Shown in pieces: positions 27,524 through 36,235 of a DNA stretch of 64,000 nucleotides. The stretch comes from Brachyspira sp949287565 (lineage in GTDB: Bacteria; Spirochaetota; Brachyspiria; Brachyspirales; Brachyspiraceae), in NCBI RefSeq assembly GCF_036997615.1, contig NZ_JAWLQA010000005.1; one strand, given 5' to 3'. The notes under the pieces are model-generated. The model was not told the origin of the DNA. It worked only from the letters and a program-made list of their open reading frames with translations, and made no database searches. The position numbers and the translations under genes were made by a program. Every line of letters starts with the position of its first letter. The stretch's first letter is position 1.

Positions 27524-28711
27524 CTATTCTCTTTCTACTATAGTAGCACAACCCATACCGCCGCCAATACAAAGAGTAGCAAGTCCTCTCTTAGCATTTT
27601 TAGCTTCCATTTCATGAAGTAAAGTAACAAGGATTCTACATCCAGAAGCACCTACTGGGTGTCCTAAAGCTATAGCACCGCCATTAGGGTTAAGTTGTTT
27701 TTCTACATCGATACCTAATTCTTTACCAACTGCAACTGATTGAGCTGCGAAAGCTTCATTAGATTCAATGATATCGAAATCTTTAATAGTTAATCCTGTT
27801 TTAGCCATTAATTTTTTAGTAGCTGCAACTGGTCCGATACCCATAATTCTAGGTTCAACACCGCCTAAACCACCAGCAATCCAAGTAGCCATAGGTTTAA
27901 TACCTAATTCTTTAGCTTTTTCTTCGCTCATTACTACTACTGCAGCAGCTCCGTCATTAATACTAGAAGAATTACCTGCTGTAACTCTTCCGCCATCTGG
28001 TTTGAATGCTGGTTTTAATTTAGCCAAGCTTTCTACTGTAGTTCCAGCTCTAGGACCTTCATCTTTATCAAATACTATATCGCCTTTTTTAGTTTTGATA
28101 GTTACAGGTACTATTTCTTTTTTGAAAGCACCAGATTCCTGAGCTTTAATTGCTTTTTGCTGAGAATTAGCAGCAAATGCATCTAATTCTTCACGAGTAA
28201 GTTTCCAATCATCACAAACGTTTTCTGCTGTAATACCCATATGGTAATTATTGAATGCATCTGTTAAAGCATCATTAACCATAGTATCTATTACTGTATC
28301 ATTACCAAGTCTGTAACCATAACGAGCTTTTTTAAGAGCATAAGGAGCTAATGACATATTTTCAGTACCGCCTGCTACTACTATGTCAGCATTTCCTGCA
28401 GCTATCATATTAGCAGCTATATTTACTGCATCAAGTCCTGAACCGCAAACTACATTTATTGTCATAGCAGGTACTTCTACTGGTAATCCTGCTTTTATAG
28501 AACTTTGACGAGCAACGTTCTGACCTTGTGAAGCCTGTATAACACAACCCATATATACCATATCAACTTGATTAGGAGCAACTTTAGCTCTATTCAAAGC
28601 CTCTTTTATTACTACTGCACCCAACTCTGCAGCTGGAACTGTACTTAAAGATCCGCCCATACTTCCTATTGCTGTACGGCAAGCACTAGCTATTACTATT
28701 TTTCTAGACAT
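27524..28711 (-). CDS. thlA: Acetyl-CoA C-acetyltransferase (thiolase)
   Basis: 395 residues from ATG 28711 (MSRKIVIASACRTAIGS), which has GGAGAT in front; the frame is open further upstream but the family begins here. Condenses two acetyl-CoA to acetoacetyl-CoA. Active-site Cys89 in NVVCGSGLDAV; the second pair is His in ALGHPVGASGCRI and Cys in LCIGGGMG. First gene of the butyrate-type cluster, so in this anaerobe it acts in the biosynthetic, fermentative direction. Promoter at 28766-28794. Confidence 0.95.
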   Translation of the reverse strand: MSRKIVIASACRTAIGSMGGSLSTVPAAELGAVVIKEALNRAKVAPNQVDMVYMGCVIQASQGQNVARQSSIKAGLPVEVPAMTINVVCGSGLDAVNIAANMIAAGNADIVVAGGTENMSLAPYALKKARYGYRLGNDTVIDTMVNDALTDAFNNYHMGITAENVCDDWKLTREELDAFAANSQQKAIKAQESGAFKKEIVPVTIKTKKGDIVFDKDEGPRAGTTVESLAKLKPAFKPDGGRVTAGNSSSINDGAAAVVVMSEEKAKELGIKPMATWIAGGLGGVEPRIMGIGPVAATKKLMAKTGLTIKDFDIIESNEAFAAQSVAVGKELGIDVEKQLNPNGGAIALGHPVGASGCRILVTLLHEMEAKNAKRGLATLCIGGGMGCATIVERE

Positions 28712-28765
28712 TTTTAATCTCCAAAGAATTATTAAATTCCACATTTTTATTGATGTGTTGCTTTT

Positions 28766-28794
28766 AGTATAGTACATTTTTTTATTAAATTCAA
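28766..28794 (-). promoter_or_regulatory. Promoter of thl
   Basis: Minus strand: TTGAAT (28789-28794), 17 bp, TATACT (28766-28771); about 48 nt of 5'UTR. Confidence 0.55.
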
Positions 28795-28881
28795 TTAAAT
28801 CTTTATCTTTTTTTATAATACCTGACTACAGTATATTATCTGCTTGTTTTAGTTAATAAAGTAATTAAAATAATCACATCA

Positions 28882-28928
28882 ATGGTATATAATTATGAAA
28901 ATTTCATAAAAAATTACATATATACCAT
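28882..28928. promoter_or_regulatory. Nested dyad in the thl/mutL divergent spacer
   Basis: Outer arms ATGGTATAT (28882-28890) / ATATACCAT (28920-28928) enclose an inner palindrome ATGAAAATTTCAT (28894-28906). It has the look of a regulator site, but no regulator is tied to it. Confidence 0.45.
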
Positions 28929-28990
28929 ATACTCCTATTATATATACTTACTTATATCTTTTTATTAAATTTCATGATAGAATAAAAAAT

Positions 28991-30841
28991 ATGATTAAAA
29001 ATATTATAAAATTACCGCAATCAGTAGCTAATCGCATAGCCGCAGGAGAAGTTATAGAAAGACCAGCTTCTATGCTCAAAGAATTATTAGAAAATGCAAT
29101 AGATTCAGGGGCTTCAAATATAGAAGTTTCTGTGGAAGAAGCAGGTATTAAATCTATGATAGTAGAAGATGACGGAAATGGTATAAGATTTAATGAACTT
29201 CCTCTAGCCATAACCCATCATGCCACAAGTAAAATACATTCTATAGAAGATTTAGACTCAATATATACTCTTGGCTTCAGGGGTGAGGCTTTGGCTTCTA
29301 TATCAGATGTTACAAATTTAGAAATAGTTTCAAAGAACGTAGAAGAAAGCAATGGAGGAAAAATAGTAGTAGAAGGCGGTAAAATAATAGAACATAAACC
29401 TGCTGCTGCTTCACAAGGGACAAAAATCATAGCTAAAAATCTATTTTTTAATATTCCAGCTAGATATAAATTTTTAAAACATATTTCAAGAGAGTTTTTC
29501 TTAGTTAAAGAAGTTTTTGATATGGAAGCATTAGTTCAGCCTAAAATATCTATGAAACTTAAAAATAATGGTAAGGTTGTAAGTTCATATATAAAAGTTG
29601 ATACTCTAAAAGAAAGAATAGAAAATTATCTCTCTGACAGCAATGTATTTAGAAATTTAATAGAGGTTGAAATAGAAAAAGATGATGTATCAATATACGG
29701 TTTATTTTCAAATTCTAAAATAAGCCAATCTATGAGAAAGAATAATTTTATATTCTTAAACAACCGCCCTATAGAGAATAGAGTTCTTGCTTATGCCATA
29801 AAAAATGCATATTCAAATGCTATACCTAAAGAGAGATATCCTTTCTTTTTCCTATACATAAATATAGATAGCAGTAAAATAGATGTGAATGTTCACCCTA
29901 GTAAAAAGGAAGTTAGAATAAAAAATGAAAGAGAGATTTCAGGAATACTGTATAATACTATAGTAAACAATATTAATTCTGGAAACAATTTTGATTCTGT
30001 TAATATAGAAGTGGATATTGATAAGGATATTACCCCTACTTTTCCTATACAGCAGAATAATAATTACAATACATATAATACTTCAAACTATAATACCGAA
30101 TCAGCAGATGAAATAAAATATGACAATATAAACTATTCAAATAATAGTTATAATAAAGATGATTTAAATGTAGAAAATAATGAGTATATAATAGAAGAAA
30201 ATAGTATTAATAAAGAAATAAATTTAAATAACAATAATTTTACCTACAATAATATAGAATTTGGAGAGTATACAAGGGCCATAGGACAGGTATTTTCTTC
30301 ATATATAGTAGCTGAACGTGGAGGAGAAATGTATATAATAGATCAGCATGCCGCTTATGAAAGGCTCAATTATGAAAGAATATACAAAACTCTTATGTCA
30401 AAAAAAATAGAATATGAAAAACTCCTTATACCTTGTGAAATTGAGTACAGGGATTATGAAATTGATATTTTAAATGCCTCAAAAGAATCTATAGAATCAT
30501 TAGGAATAAAATTTGAAGCTAATTCAAAACATAGCATTATAATAGAAGATATACCAATATACATTCCTAGAAATCAAAAAATTGAAAAAATAATAAAAGA
30601 CATTTTGGATATATATATTTCAAAGGGCGACAATAATAATTTAGAAAAAGTTATAAAACATACCTGCTCCACTATATCATGCAAATATTCTCCAAAGGCT
30701 GGAGATAAACTTTCAAACAGCGATATGCAGACATTACTTGATTTGCTTGAAGAAGAAAATATACTTACAAACTGTCCTCATGGAAGACCTTTTGTATTAA
30801 GGCTATCAAAAGAATATTTAGATAAGAAATTTTTTAGATAA
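28991..30841 (+). CDS. mutL: DNA mismatch repair protein MutL
   Basis: 616 residues. The N-terminal GHKL ATPase motifs are complete: VANRIAAGEVIERPASMLKE, ELLENAIDSGA, VEDDGNGI, TLGFRGEALASI and SQGTKI. The central transducer domain has NVHPSKKEVR. A linker of about 80 residues (about 345-425) is very rich in Asn and Tyr. The C-terminal dimerisation domain has YIIDQHAAYERLNYERI and ends CPHGRPFVLRLSKEYLDKKF. The DQHAAxER signature indicates the type with a C-terminal endonuclease site, although the DQHA(x)2E(x)4E spacing is the only check possible here. The Shine-Dalgarno is weak. Confidence 0.95.
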   Translation: MIKNIIKLPQSVANRIAAGEVIERPASMLKELLENAIDSGASNIEVSVEEAGIKSMIVEDDGNGIRFNELPLAITHHATSKIHSIEDLDSIYTLGFRGEALASISDVTNLEIVSKNVEESNGGKIVVEGGKIIEHKPAAASQGTKIIAKNLFFNIPARYKFLKHISREFFLVKEVFDMEALVQPKISMKLKNNGKVVSSYIKVDTLKERIENYLSDSNVFRNLIEVEIEKDDVSIYGLFSNSKISQSMRKNNFIFLNNRPIENRVLAYAIKNAYSNAIPKERYPFFFLYINIDSSKIDVNVHPSKKEVRIKNEREISGILYNTIVNNINSGNNFDSVNIEVDIDKDITPTFPIQQNNNYNTYNTSNYNTESADEIKYDNINYSNNSYNKDDLNVENNEYIIEENSINKEINLNNNNFTYNNIEFGEYTRAIGQVFSSYIVAERGGEMYIIDQHAAYERLNYERIYKTLMSKKIEYEKLLIPCEIEYRDYEIDILNASKESIESLGIKFEANSKHSIIIEDIPIYIPRNQKIEKIIKDILDIYISKGDNNNLEKVIKHTCSTISCKYSPKAGDKLSNSDMQTLLDLLEEENILTNCPHGRPFVLRLSKEYLDKKFFR

Positions 30842-30912
30842 TACAATTTATTATTTTACTAATAATAAACTTATTAAAAAATAGCTTGTTATTTATGATT
30901 AAAAACATTAGC

Positions 30913-30940
30913 TTTACATTTATAGTTAATTTAGTATAAT
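30913..30940 (+). promoter_or_regulatory. Promoter for a leaderless nuclease transcript (copy 4)
   Basis: TTTACA (30913-30918), 16 bp, TATAAT (30935-30940), then AAAATT and ATG 30947. Confidence 0.75.
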
Positions 30941-31140
30941 AAAATTATGAAAGATTTAGAAAAATTAAAGCAAATATTAAATGAAACAGTTACAATAAAC
31001 AATCTAAATAGAATTAATGACTATTTTATACGCTATTTATTTTCACATGAAGGTAATGAAAACATAGCATTAAATTTCATTAATTCTGTATTTAAAGATT
31101 TAGACTTTGAAACTTTTAATAAAATTGAGATTTTAAATCC

Positions 31141-31165
31141 GTCGCCGAAGGCGGGCAGTCGCCTT
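31141..31165. repeat. GC-rich micro-insert 1
   Basis: Contains GCCGAAGGCGGGCAGTCGCC. Its hairpin core is GCC-GAA-GGC. It is absent from the same place in copy 2. Confidence 0.7.
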
Positions 31166-31477
31166 AATATAGCAGAAAATTATGATGAAAAAGAATCTAT
31201 AGTTGATATCAAGGCTATCACAGAAAGCGGCATAACTGTATTAATAGAGATTCAGGCTAGAGGTAATGAAGATTTTATTAAAAGAACTCTGTATTATTGG
31301 GCTTATAATTACAGCAGCAGTTTAAACAGAGGTTCTTTTTACGATGAATTAAAACCAACTGTAAGTATTAATATTACAAACTTTATACTAACAGATGAAG
31401 ATAAAGTACATAGCTGTTATATATTAAAAGAATTGAATAATAATAAAATTCTTACAGATCATTGTCAATTACATTTT

Positions 31478-31498
31478 GCACCGAAGGTGGGCTGTGCC
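31478..31498. repeat. GC-rich micro-insert 2
   Basis: Reads GCACCGAAGGTGGGC then TGTGCC; ACC-GAA-GGT core, and GCAC/GTGC can pair around it. Absent from copy 2. Confidence 0.7.
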
Positions 31499-31975
31499 TA
31501 GAATTACCTAAATTAAATTTAAAAAATATTTCTGAAATAGAAAGTTTAAATAAAATACATAAAGAATTCATTTCTTGGATTAAATTTTTTAAGGGGGAAG
31601 AGATGTCTATTTTAATGAAAGAAAATACTATATTTGAAGAAGTTGAAAAGAAATGCCGTACTTTTATAAATAATACTCCTGTAATGGATAAATATAAAAA
31701 ACGCGAAGTAGATGCATATTTCTTTGATAAAAGTATAGAATTGGATTTAAAGAAAGCTAAGGAAAAAGGAATAGAACAAGGCGAAAAAAATAAAGCAATA
31801 TCTATGGCAAAAAATATGAAAGCTAGAGATATGGATTTAAATCTTATCAGTGAACTAACAGGTTTAAGTATACAAGAAATAGAAAACCTATAATAAAAAT
31901 TTCTTATTATAATAAACATCATAAAAAATCATAAAACAAATTCATTAATTTTATATTTCATAAAATCTATTTTAA

Positions 31976-32004
31976 TTGACATAAAACAATTATAATTATA
32001 TAAT
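31976..32004 (+). promoter_or_regulatory. Promoter of ankyrin gene 2
   Basis: TTGACA (31976-31981), 17 bp, TATAAT (31999-32004): full consensus. Confidence 0.8.
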
Positions 32005-32038
32005 CCAACTATATGCAGTAAGCATTAGAGGGGTATAT

Positions 32039-33544
32039 ATGAAAAAAGTATTTATTATATTATTCTTGTTTAATATTCTTTTGTATTCTCAGACTTTAGA
32101 TGAATCGTTATTTTTAGCTGTAGAAAATAATAACATAGAAGAAGTTAAATCATATTTAGCTAAAGGAGCAAATCTAAATGCTCGAGATGAATACGGTATT
32201 ACAGTATTAATGTACGCTGCTGTAAGCGGAAATTATGAAATTGTTAAATTTTTATTAGAAAATGGTGCTGATATAAATACTAAAGATAATGATGGAAACA
32301 CTGTATTATATTATAATATTCGCTATGATCATTATGGAAAAGAAGAAAAACTAGAAAATGCTAAAAAAATATTTAATTTATTAATAAAATACGGTGCTGA
32401 TGTAAATACTAAAGACAATGATGGAGCATCACTTCTTAATAAATCTTATAGAGCTTCAACAGCATTGGCACAAAATAGAGAAATGTTTAAAGTATTAGTA
32501 GAAAATGGTTTTGACTTAGAATCAAGAATAAAGGCTGGGGAGCATTATCCTGAAGATTATGATTATACTCCTTTAATGATAGCAGCTTTAAGAAATGACT
32601 ATGATATGGTTAAATTTTTAGTTGAAAAAGGTGCCGATGTAAATGCCAAAACACATTCTGAATATAGCTCAGTAGTAACTCCTCTATTACTCTCATTAGA
32701 TTATGAACATATTGAATATAGATATGATGAAAATTCATCTGTTGCAGAATATTTAATAAATAATGGTGCAGATATAAATGTAACAAATGAGGATGGAGAG
32801 ACACCTTTAATGTATGCTTCCAAAGTTCATAATATAAAAGTGATAGAACTTCTAATACAAAAAGGTGCTGATATAAATGCTTTCAATAATTATGGAAATA
32901 CAGCCTTAATATATGGTGTAAATAATTTAGAAACAGTAAAATTATTAGTGGACAATGGTGCTGATGTAAACTTTTATAAAGGAGGAAGTACTGCTTTAAT
33001 ATCAGCATGTGACTATAGTCCTGAAAGAAATATAGATGTAATAAAATATTTAGTTTCAAAAAAAGCCAATATAAATGCACAAGATAATAAAGGAGACACA
33101 GCTTTAAATAAAACTCTTGATACTTCAGATGAAGGAAGTATTGATATACTAGACTTTGAAATAGCTCATTTTTTAATAAAGCAAGGTGCTGATGTAAACA
33201 TAAAAAATGAAGACCAATATACTCCTTTGATATATCTTGGTATGGGTGAAGGTGATTTTAATAATAAAAGTTTTCAGGAATATCGTATAAAATTAGCTGA
33301 ATTATTATTAGAAAAAGGTGCAGATATTAATGCTCAAGATTATGAAGGATACACTTCTTTAATTTGGGCTTGTGCATCATCAGGATCAAGGTTTGCTGAA
33401 CCATATGTTAAATTTCTAGTAGAAAAAGGAGCCGATGTAAATATAAAAGATGACCATGGAGATACTGCTTTAGATATAGCAGAGAATCTTAAACTTAGAA
33501 AAATTTCAGGTATTCTAAAAAAAGCTCAAAGAAATAGAAAGTAA
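32039..33544 (+). CDS. Secreted ankyrin-repeat protein 2
   Basis: 501 residues. Signal peptide (MKKVFIILFLFNILLYSQ) then about a dozen ankyrin repeats of 33 to about 45 residues; many repeats end GADVN or GADIN, and several contain inserts, so spacing is looser than in the protein at 22271. Strong consensus promoter and an AGAGGGG ribosome binding site suggest good expression. It lies between two damaged, directly repeated nuclease copies (30947 and 33602), which probably duplicated around or beside it. Partner unknown; expected outside the cytoplasm. Confidence 0.88.
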   Translation: MKKVFIILFLFNILLYSQTLDESLFLAVENNNIEEVKSYLAKGANLNARDEYGITVLMYAAVSGNYEIVKFLLENGADINTKDNDGNTVLYYNIRYDHYGKEEKLENAKKIFNLLIKYGADVNTKDNDGASLLNKSYRASTALAQNREMFKVLVENGFDLESRIKAGEHYPEDYDYTPLMIAALRNDYDMVKFLVEKGADVNAKTHSEYSSVVTPLLLSLDYEHIEYRYDENSSVAEYLINNGADINVTNEDGETPLMYASKVHNIKVIELLIQKGADINAFNNYGNTALIYGVNNLETVKLLVDNGADVNFYKGGSTALISACDYSPERNIDVIKYLVSKKANINAQDNKGDTALNKTLDTSDEGSIDILDFEIAHFLIKQGADVNIKNEDQYTPLIYLGMGEGDFNNKSFQEYRIKLAELLLEKGADINAQDYEGYTSLIWACASSGSRFAEPYVKFLVEKGADVNIKDDHGDTALDIAENLKLRKISGILKKAQRNRK

Positions 33545-33567
33545 ATTTTGATGATTAAACTTGTAAC

Positions 33568-33595
33568 TTTACATTTATAGTTATTTTAGTATAAT
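33568..33595 (+). promoter_or_regulatory. Promoter for a leaderless nuclease transcript (copy 5)
   Basis: TTTACA (33568-33573), 16 bp, TATAAT (33590-33595), then AAAGTT and ATG 33602. Confidence 0.75.
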
Positions 33596-33795
33596 AAAGT
33601 TATGAAAGATTTAGAAAAATTAAAACAAATATTAAATGAAACAGTTACAATAAACAATTTAAATAGAATTAATGACTATTTTATACGATATTTATTTTCA
33701 CATGAAGGAAATGAAAACATAGCTTTGAATTTCATTAATGCAGTATTTAAAGATTTAAACTTTGAAACTTTTAATAAAATTGAGATTTTAAACCC

Positions 33796-33819
33796 GTCGC
33801 CGAAGGGGGCAGTCGCCTT
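33796..33819. repeat. GC-rich micro-insert 3
   Basis: Same as insert 1 except GAAGGGGGC for GAAGGCGGGC. Confidence 0.7.
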
Positions 33820-34131
33820 AACATAGCAGAAAATTATGATGAAAAAGAAAGTATTGTTGATATAAAAGCTACTACAGAAACAGGAATAACGGTTTTAATA
33901 GAAATACAAGCTAGAGGAAATGAAGATTTTATAAAAAGAACTCTATATTACTGGGCTTATAATTACAGCAGCAGTTTAAACAGAGGTTCTTTTTATGATG
34001 AATTAAAAGCAACTGTAAGTATTAATATTACAAACTTTATTCTTACAGATGAAGATAAAGTTCATAGTTGCTATGTTTTAAAAGAATTAACTAATAATAA
34101 AATTCTTACAGACCATTGTCAATTACATTTT

Positions 34132-34152
34132 GCACCGAAGGTGGGCTGTGCC
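34132..34152. repeat. GC-rich micro-insert 4
   Basis: Identical to insert 2, at the same codon of the sister gene. Confidence 0.7.
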
Positions 34153-34240
34153 TAGAATTACCTAAATTCAATTTAAAAAATATTAGTAATACAGATGAAT
34201 TACATAAAGAGTTTATTTCTTGGGTAAAATTCTTTTATAT

Positions 34241-34320
34241 AAAAAATTATGAGCGTATGCTAAATTTATTTAGCATAGCCTTTACCGAAGGTACGCAGAG
34301 CGAGCGAATAATTTTTTTAT
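34241..34320. repeat. Palindromic element B inside nuclease pseudogene
   Basis: Outer arms AAAAAATTAT (34241-34250) and ATAATTTTTTT (to 34319); GAGCG follows the left arm and GCGAGCG precedes the right. Inner perfect 10-bp arms 34256-34265 and 34268-34277 around TT. Between these and the right arm is TACCGAAGGTA, the same ACC-GAA-GGT core as the micro-inserts. Confidence 0.7.
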
Positions 34321-34578
34321 GAATATAAATAAGAAATAGAAAACCTATAATAAAAATAAAAAATACATAATATTTTTTATACTATCTATTGGGCAATATG
34401 CATAGTTAAATTTGAAGTCTAATATAGAAATTCATAAAATTATTAAGAATAAAAAATCTTTAGTCATATCTACATAATCAGTTTATAAGTTAATTAATAA
34501 ATAAAAAATTTTTAATAAATTCCATTTTATTGTATAATACAAATAATGTTTTAAAAATGATATTTAGGATTTATTAAT

Positions 34579-35337
34579 ATGAATAAAATAGAAAGCTATT
34601 TTTTACAGCAGAATAAAATAAAATTCTCAAATGTAGTTTGCTCTCAGCATAATAAAAAAATAATATTAAGAAATCCAAAAAAAGCAGTGAAAGCAGTAAA
34701 AAAAGAAGAAAAAGATATTAATGATAAAGGCATAGAATCAATGAAAGAAATACATAATGAAGAATTAAAAAATATATACAGTGAAGTAGAAAAATGTATG
34801 AAATGTGAGGCTTTATGTAATAGCAGATTAAATGTAGTATTCGGCAGAGGAGATGAAGAACCTGATATAGTATTTGTCGGAGAGGCACCTGGAGCTGATG
34901 AGGATAAACAAGGGCTTCCATTTGTAGGAAGAGGCGGAAAATTATTGGATAAATGGATTGAAAGAATGAATATCAATAATAAAAAATACTATATTATGAA
35001 TGCTTTGAAATGCCGTCCTCCTGAAAACAGAGATCCTTTACCTGAAGAAAAAGCTAATTGCAGAGATTATTTTGTAAATCAGTTAAAAATACTTAATCCT
35101 AAAATAATATGTGCATTAGGGCGTCATGGATTCGGTAATTTAATAGATTTTGATTTGAAAACACCTTTTGGAAAAGCTAGAAATAAAGTGCATTACTACA
35201 ATAATAATGGAAAAGATGTGCCTGTAATAGCAACTTATCACCCTGCCTATATTTTAAGGAATCAAAAAGAGGAAGATAAAGTTATAGCCGATTTGGAGTT
35301 TATGCTAAGCGAATTAGAAAAGATAGAAAATAATTAA
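34579..35337 (+). CDS. Uracil-DNA glycosylase, family 4 type (Fe-S)
   Basis: 252 residues. Removes uracil from DNA to start base-excision repair. Visible motifs: the two-cysteine start CMKCEALC (with later CRPPENRDP and ANCRDYF cysteines completing a [4Fe-4S] site), motif A VGEAPGADEDKQGLPFVGRGG and the His loop ATYHPAYILRN. The N-terminal ~70 residues (IESYFLQQNKIKF..., lysine-rich) are extra and not conserved in the family. The start is preceded by a weak AGGAT. A -10 box (TATAAT near 34534) lies upstream. The following ankyrin gene starts 27 bp later. Confidence 0.88.
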   Translation: MNKIESYFLQQNKIKFSNVVCSQHNKKIILRNPKKAVKAVKKEEKDINDKGIESMKEIHNEELKNIYSEVEKCMKCEALCNSRLNVVFGRGDEEPDIVFVGEAPGADEDKQGLPFVGRGGKLLDKWIERMNINNKKYYIMNALKCRPPENRDPLPEEKANCRDYFVNQLKILNPKIICALGRHGFGNLIDFDLKTPFGKARNKVHYYNNNGKDVPVIATYHPAYILRNQKEEDKVIADLEFMLSELEKIENN

Positions 35338-35364
35338 AATAATTTTTATTAATAGGAGTCGCTA

Positions 35365-36168
35365 TTGAAGAAATATTTTATTTTAATGTTAATAATATGC
35401 CAATGTCTAATGCCTAATTCATTCGACAATATAATAGATGCAGCCGATTATCAAACTTATGAAGATATAGAATATTCTAATATTCCAAAAAAGCCAACTA
35501 TATTTGATTATATAAATCATAAAAATGAATTATCTGATATTATAGAAAGAATAAACAAATATTTGGATAATAATGGAGATATTAATGCTGTAAATAAAAA
35601 CGGTAATACTCTTCTCATGGAAGCTGTAGCTATAGGATACTATGATTTGGCTGATTATTTAGTAGAAAAAAAAGCTGATATATCTATAACTAATGCTAAC
35701 GGAGAAAATGCTTTAATACTTTCCGCACATTATCCATATATAATGAATCTTCTTATTAATAACAATGCTGATGTAAATACAGCTGATAACAATGGTAAAA
35801 CAGCCCTACATTATGCATGCGAATATGGAGATTTATATTCAGTAAAACTTCTTATAAAAAGCGGTGCTGATATTAATAAAAAAGATATATTAGGAAAAAC
35901 TATTCTTATGTATGCCGTTGAAAATGAACATCTTTTATTAATAAAGTATTTAGTTGAAGATTTACAAGTTGATATTAATGAAAAAGATGATTGGGGTCAG
36001 AATGCTATGTTTTATGCCACAAAAATAGATATAGCAAGATATCTTATTTATAATGATATGAATTATACAGACGTTAACTCAATAGGTTTAAAGCCTTATG
36101 AAGTTATGAAATATAATGGCTATATAAATGTATCAAATTATTTGCAAAAGTTAGAAAAAAGGAGATAA
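35365..36168 (+). CDS. Exported ankyrin-repeat protein 3 (TTG start)
   Basis: 267 residues starting at TTG 35365, with AGGAG six bases ahead and no better start nearby. The hydrophobic N-terminus (KKYFILMLIICQCLMPN) is a signal sequence; LIIC could be a spirochaetal lipobox, making it a lipoprotein, but this is uncertain. Residues 60-240 hold about five ankyrin repeats (GDINAVNKNGNTLLMEA, ADVNTADNNGKTALHYAC, GADINKKDILGKTILMYA). It is preceded by the uracil-DNA glycosylase gene and followed by another exported protein. Confidence 0.85.
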   Translation: MKKYFILMLIICQCLMPNSFDNIIDAADYQTYEDIEYSNIPKKPTIFDYINHKNELSDIIERINKYLDNNGDINAVNKNGNTLLMEAVAIGYYDLADYLVEKKADISITNANGENALILSAHYPYIMNLLINNNADVNTADNNGKTALHYACEYGDLYSVKLLIKSGADINKKDILGKTILMYAVENEHLLLIKYLVEDLQVDINEKDDWGQNAMFYATKIDIARYLIYNDMNYTDVNSIGLKPYEVMKYNGYINVSNYLQKLEKRR

Positions 36169-36235
36169 GTTACAAAAAATACCTTTAAGTATTTTTTTTA
36201 TAAACCGAGAATATTTACAGTATATTGGAGTTTAT

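Larger units (their letters stand above)
30947..31893 (+). pseudogene. PD-(D/E)XK nuclease gene with two small GC-rich inserts (copy 4)
   Basis: The first 64 residues match copy 2 almost exactly. At 31141-31165 a GC-rich insert replaces four bases, adding exactly 21 nt and keeping the frame (NPF becomes NPSPKAGSRL). Core residues follow (SIVDIKAITESG, VLIEIQA). At 31478-31498 a second 21-nt insert replaces one base, shifting the frame to TAG at 31499. The remaining sequence, in another frame to 31893, still encodes LPKLNLK, KEFISWIKFF, GIEQGEKNKAISMAKN and ELTGLSIQEIENL. The N-terminal nuclease domain might still be made. Confidence 0.85.
33602..34350 (+). pseudogene. PD-(D/E)XK nuclease gene with inserts and an internal deletion (copy 5)
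   Basis: A sister of copy 4 with micro-inserts at the same two places (33796-33819 and 34132-34152), so the duplication came after the insertions. The first insert is one base shorter and shifts the frame, giving a stop at 33823. After EFISWVKFF the sequence enters palindromic element B (34241-34320) and then resumes only with the last codons (GAAATAGAAAACCTATAA). The C-terminal third of the gene is gone. No function expected. Confidence 0.85.

Noticed and set aside
31462..31893. 143-codon frame starting at TTG within copy 4
   Set aside because: It is the 3' half of the nuclease gene after the frameshift, with no ribosome site; included in the pseudogene instead.
34116..34322. 68-codon frame inside nuclease copy 5
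   Set aside because: It is the out-of-frame remainder of the pseudogene running through an insert and element B.
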